This document shows, in pieces, positions 31,607 through 33,404 of a stretch of 33,404 nt of DNA. The stretch is from an uncultured Algibacter sp. (GTDB lineage: Bacteria > Bacteroidota > Bacteroidia > Flavobacteriales > Flavobacteriaceae). The stretch covers positions 1-33,404 of the forward strand of contig CALKXS010000186.1 of NCBI GenBank assembly GCA_938003745.1, read 5' to 3'. How positions within the stretch are numbered: the stretch's first letter is position 1; each line of letters opens with the position of its first letter. Both the position numbers and the translations under genes were made by a program. Below the pieces are notes generated by a model. That model was not told the origin of the DNA and did no database searches. It saw nothing but the letters and a program-made list of their open reading frames with translations.

Positions 31607-31831
31607 TCACTCTATAATCTCGTAGTCAATGTCAAGTTTTCGTAAAGACCTTAATGCAGAACCCGAATTTTTATCTTCTACCTCAATATCTACTGGGTCT
31701 CCTTCTAAAAGAATCTCTGTAAGTTCATTTGCTAAAGATGCGTTAATGTTAGATGAAATTTCTACAATACATTTGGCTATCGCTCTTTTATCCGGTCTAT
31801 GTGAATCACAAGACAATAAGTTTAATTTCAT
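31607..31831 (-). CDS. Small acidic protein, possibly L7/L12 C-terminal-like
   Basis: The 74-residue protein (MKLNLLSCDSHRPDKRAIAK, CIVEISSNINASLANELTEI, LLEGDPVDIEVEDKNSGSAL, RSLRKLDIDYEIIE) has an alternating strand-helix pattern. It resembles the C-terminal domain of ribosomal protein L7/L12 in the order of its parts: a strand, a helix ending in a Leu/Ala-rich face, a short loop with a Gly-Asp-Pro-like turn, another strand, a helix and a last strand. The similarity is at the level of pattern only. No membrane segment is seen. It lies 78 nt upstream of rnpA on the same strand, so it may be transcribed with it. Confidence 0.6.
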   Translation of the reverse strand: MKLNLLSCDSHRPDKRAIAKCIVEISSNINASLANELTEILLEGDPVDIEVEDKNSGSALRSLRKLDIDYEIIE

Positions 31832-32143
31832 AAAATAGATTTATTAATGTAAGATACAAGAATTGTAAAGGGTATAAGGTACATATACTTTCCTTAGTTC
31901 ACTTTTATATAATTGAATCGCCTTTAAATAGTTTATTGCACCATTCATTGTTAAATAATGAATAAAACCATAAAGTTTAGAGTGGTTTTTACTAACCTAA
32001 CTTACTAGAGAATCTCATTATCTTTTTCTTCTAATTCAATGATTTTATAAGATGATTTAAAAATAGAATTCTATTTAAAATGTTCATAAAACCAGTAGAG
32101 GTGAATGGCATAACATGCTTTCCGACTATAATTGTAATGCTAT
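31832..32143. other. Gap without a clear gene
   Basis: No ORF or promoter that I trust is present. On the minus strand about 32075-32015 reads IFKSSYKIIELEEKDNEIL before a TAG, which could be the tail of a lost gene, but it is too short to identify. The right end abuts the IS3 element. Confidence 0.3.
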
Positions 32144-32176
32144 TGTAGACTACCTAATAAATTTAGGACAAAATTT

Positions 32177-32862
32177 TTAAGCCACTTTTTTATTTTTAAT
32201 ATTTAAATATTCTTGTTTTATTTCTAAAGGAGTTTTATACTCTAAAGAAGAATGTAATCTTTTGGTGTTATACCATTTTATATCGTGATTAATTATATAA
32301 TGAGCGTCAAAAAATGATTTGAACTTATATCTGTAAACACATTCATATTTTAGAGTTTTAAAGAAAGATTCTGCTACTCTATTATTCCAACAATTCCCGT
32401 TTCTACTCATAGATTGGGTTACCTTTAAATTGTTTCCTAATAAGTTTTTCATTGTAGTGGATGCGTATTGAGCTCCTCTATCTGAATGAAAAATATGATG
32501 TTCTGTAATCGCTTTTCTTTGCTAATAACCATGTTTTATAAACCGTATTTTCAGTAGTCATATCATCACTTAAAGTCCAAGCAATCAATTTTCTATCTGC
32601 CAAATCTAAAACCATAGTAAAATAATACCATTTCTTACCCATTCGTATATAGATAATATCAGAAACTCATTTTCTGCTAATTGAGTACTTATAAACTCTC
32701 CTTTTCTCTACTTATATCTTTTGTTTTTAGCCAATTATAAAACGCACTATTACTTACTTTCATGCATTTTCACCTCCTCCCAACAGGGAAATAATCTTTA
32801 TTTGATAAAATAAATTCATATCTCACTTATCGCTCATGGAGAGGATGCTTACCGCCTTTTTT
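32177..32862 (-). pseudogene. IS3 transposase orfB (DDE integrase), broken
   Basis: In order on the minus strand the usual parts can be read across several frames: VRYEFILSNKDYFPVGRR, then an in-frame TGA where Cys is expected, KCMKVSNSAFYNWLKTKD, EFISTQLAENE, VSDIIYIRMGKKWYYFTMVL, DLADRKLIAWTLSDDMTTEN, HHIFHSDRGAQYASTTMKNL and SMSRNGNCWNNRVAESFFKT, LKYECVYRYKF with the catalytic Glu in AESFF. At least three frame changes and two stops are present, so no active transposase can be made. The final 91 codons (32177-32452) are still open. Confidence 0.8.
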
Positions 32863-33103
32863 AATATATCGAGCTCTAACTTTACGTTTCTTAACCCTTT
32901 TTCTAAAAGTCGAATACGTTTCTGGCCTTCTGATAATACTGAAGTAGTGGTGAAATCACCAAAGTTTTCTTCATAAGATTTACACTATTATAAATCATAC
33001 TAACATTGAGATTGTATTCGCTACTAACTGAATTTACACTTTGACCTGATTGTAATAATTCTACAATCATTAACTTAAATTCATCTTCATACTTTTTTGC
33101 CAT
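32823..33103 (-). pseudogene. IS3 orfA (helix-turn-helix protein), frameshifted
   Basis: It starts MAKKYEDEFKLMIVELLQSG, QSVNSVSSEYNLNVSMIYN, the helix-turn-helix of IS3 orfA, then a frame change near 32990. The second frame continues GDFTTTSVLSEGQKRIRLLE, KGLRNVKLELDILKKAVSIL and stops after SMSDK at 32823-32825. The open part at 32903-33103 alone would give only 66 residues. Confidence 0.8.
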
Positions 33104-33286
33104 AATTCAAATGTAAGATTATAGACTGTATTTTTTTGTCCTGTTAAAGGTAGACATTCGACTATAGACCGTTTAATAGAAATAAAACCATATCTAAAAT
33201 ATTATGATAAAGAAACTTGCATCTTACACAAAGAAACTATGTATAGTTTAAGAAAAGTTAAATATAATTTGAATATCCGTTTTCAC

Positions 33287-33404
33287 TCATAATCCAGTAA
33301 TATTTGCTATTACAAGTCTATCAAAGAGTTTATCTTCAAAGTATCTTCGGTTTAATTTATATACAAATTCATTGAGGTATAATTGAAGATACTTTCCTTT
33401 TATT
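33287..33404 (-). pseudogene. IS1595-family transposase C-terminus, running off the window
   Basis: From the window end leftward the minus strand reads KGKYLQLYLNEFVYKLNRRY, FEDKLFDRLVIANITGL and a TGA at 33287-33289. The pattern ...YLNEFVYKLNRR...FDRL is the C-terminal end of IS1595/ISXO2-type transposases. The N-terminal part lies outside, so whether the gene is intact is unknown; a matching N-terminal relic lies at 200-379. The 33157-33286 stretch beside it holds only a small inverted repeat, AAACTAT-GT-ATAGTTT at 33234-33249. Confidence 0.75.

Larger units (their letters stand above)
32144..33156 (-). mobile_element. Decayed IS3-family element
   Basis: The element is about 1 kb and runs on the minus strand. 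Its outer ends are related: reading inward, the right end gives TGTCTACCTTTAACAGGACA and the left end TGTAGACTACCT...TTTAGGACAAAA, imperfect inverted repeats. Between them lie orfA (33103 to 32823) and orfB (about 32862 to 32177), both damaged, with the IS3 slippery A AAA AAG at 32856-32862. No clear target duplication is visible, so the limits are approximate. A related IS3 fragment lies at 1-199. Confidence 0.8.

Noticed and set aside
31832-32143. Hidden defence or toxin gene between the L7/L12-like gene and the IS3 element
   Set aside because: No open frame longer than about 20 codons with a sensible start could be found on either strand.

Overview
The window comes from an AT-rich bacterial chromosome, almost certainly a marine member of the Flavobacteriaceae (Bacteroidota). 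Supporting evidence: several TAnnTTTG promoter boxes, few Shine-Dalgarno sites, a DUF4175 coiled-coil membrane protein, a type IX secretion (T9SS) type-B sorting domain, GIN-domain and DUF2652 proteins, and GlnRS and GltX with Bacteroidota-like features. Most genes are core housekeeping genes, and both edges are made of degraded insertion sequences.

Layout. 1-379: minus-strand IS3 relic joined to an IS1595 transposase relic. 477-788: relic of a GNAT acetyltransferase. 842-1903: DUF2652/SRPBCC protein. 2109-3257: holB, converging on an OmpH-like lipoprotein. 4108-10817: leftward run of DUF4175 gene, ybeY, mnmG and a methyltransferase; two parS-like palindromes flank mnmG. 11025-12536: gltX. 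12612-16637: envelope proteins (beta-barrel, SPFH, a broken secreted protein, a second secreted protein, an acyltransferase). 16790-19321: DUF1761 and glnS. 19463-20156: broken zinc-ribbon gene, folB and tRNA-Cys. 20173-22070: LysE exporter, GIN protein and YbjQ. 22140-22245: GC-rich nested inverted repeats that look like a structured RNA. 22353-24542: rnr. 24543-25329: very AT-rich gap with a perfect DnaA box, a possible oriC. 25330-27133: rpiB, then a broken cation transporter and a broken acetyltransferase. 27134-31831: leftward run of a T9SS leucine-rich protein, a tandem-OmpA protein, an S41 protease, rnpA and a small L7/L12-like protein. 32144-33156: decayed IS3 element. 33287-33404: C-terminus of an IS1595 transposase running off the window.

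How it fits together. mnmG, glnS, gltX, tRNA-Cys, rnpA, rnr and ybeY all serve tRNA/rRNA maturation or charging. The parS-like sites, a DnaA box in an AT-rich gap, and the nearby mnmG and rnpA suggest the region lies near the replication origin; this is inference. At least four genes carry indel frameshifts or an internal stop. They may be true pseudogenes or sequencing errors, and the sequence alone cannot decide. I see no defence island, CRISPR array, prophage or biosynthetic cluster. The least explained items are the structured element at 22140-22245, a repeat inside two unrelated genes that encodes the same peptide, the parS site in the likely mnmG leader, and a 15-bp inverted repeat just before the zinc-ribbon gene.
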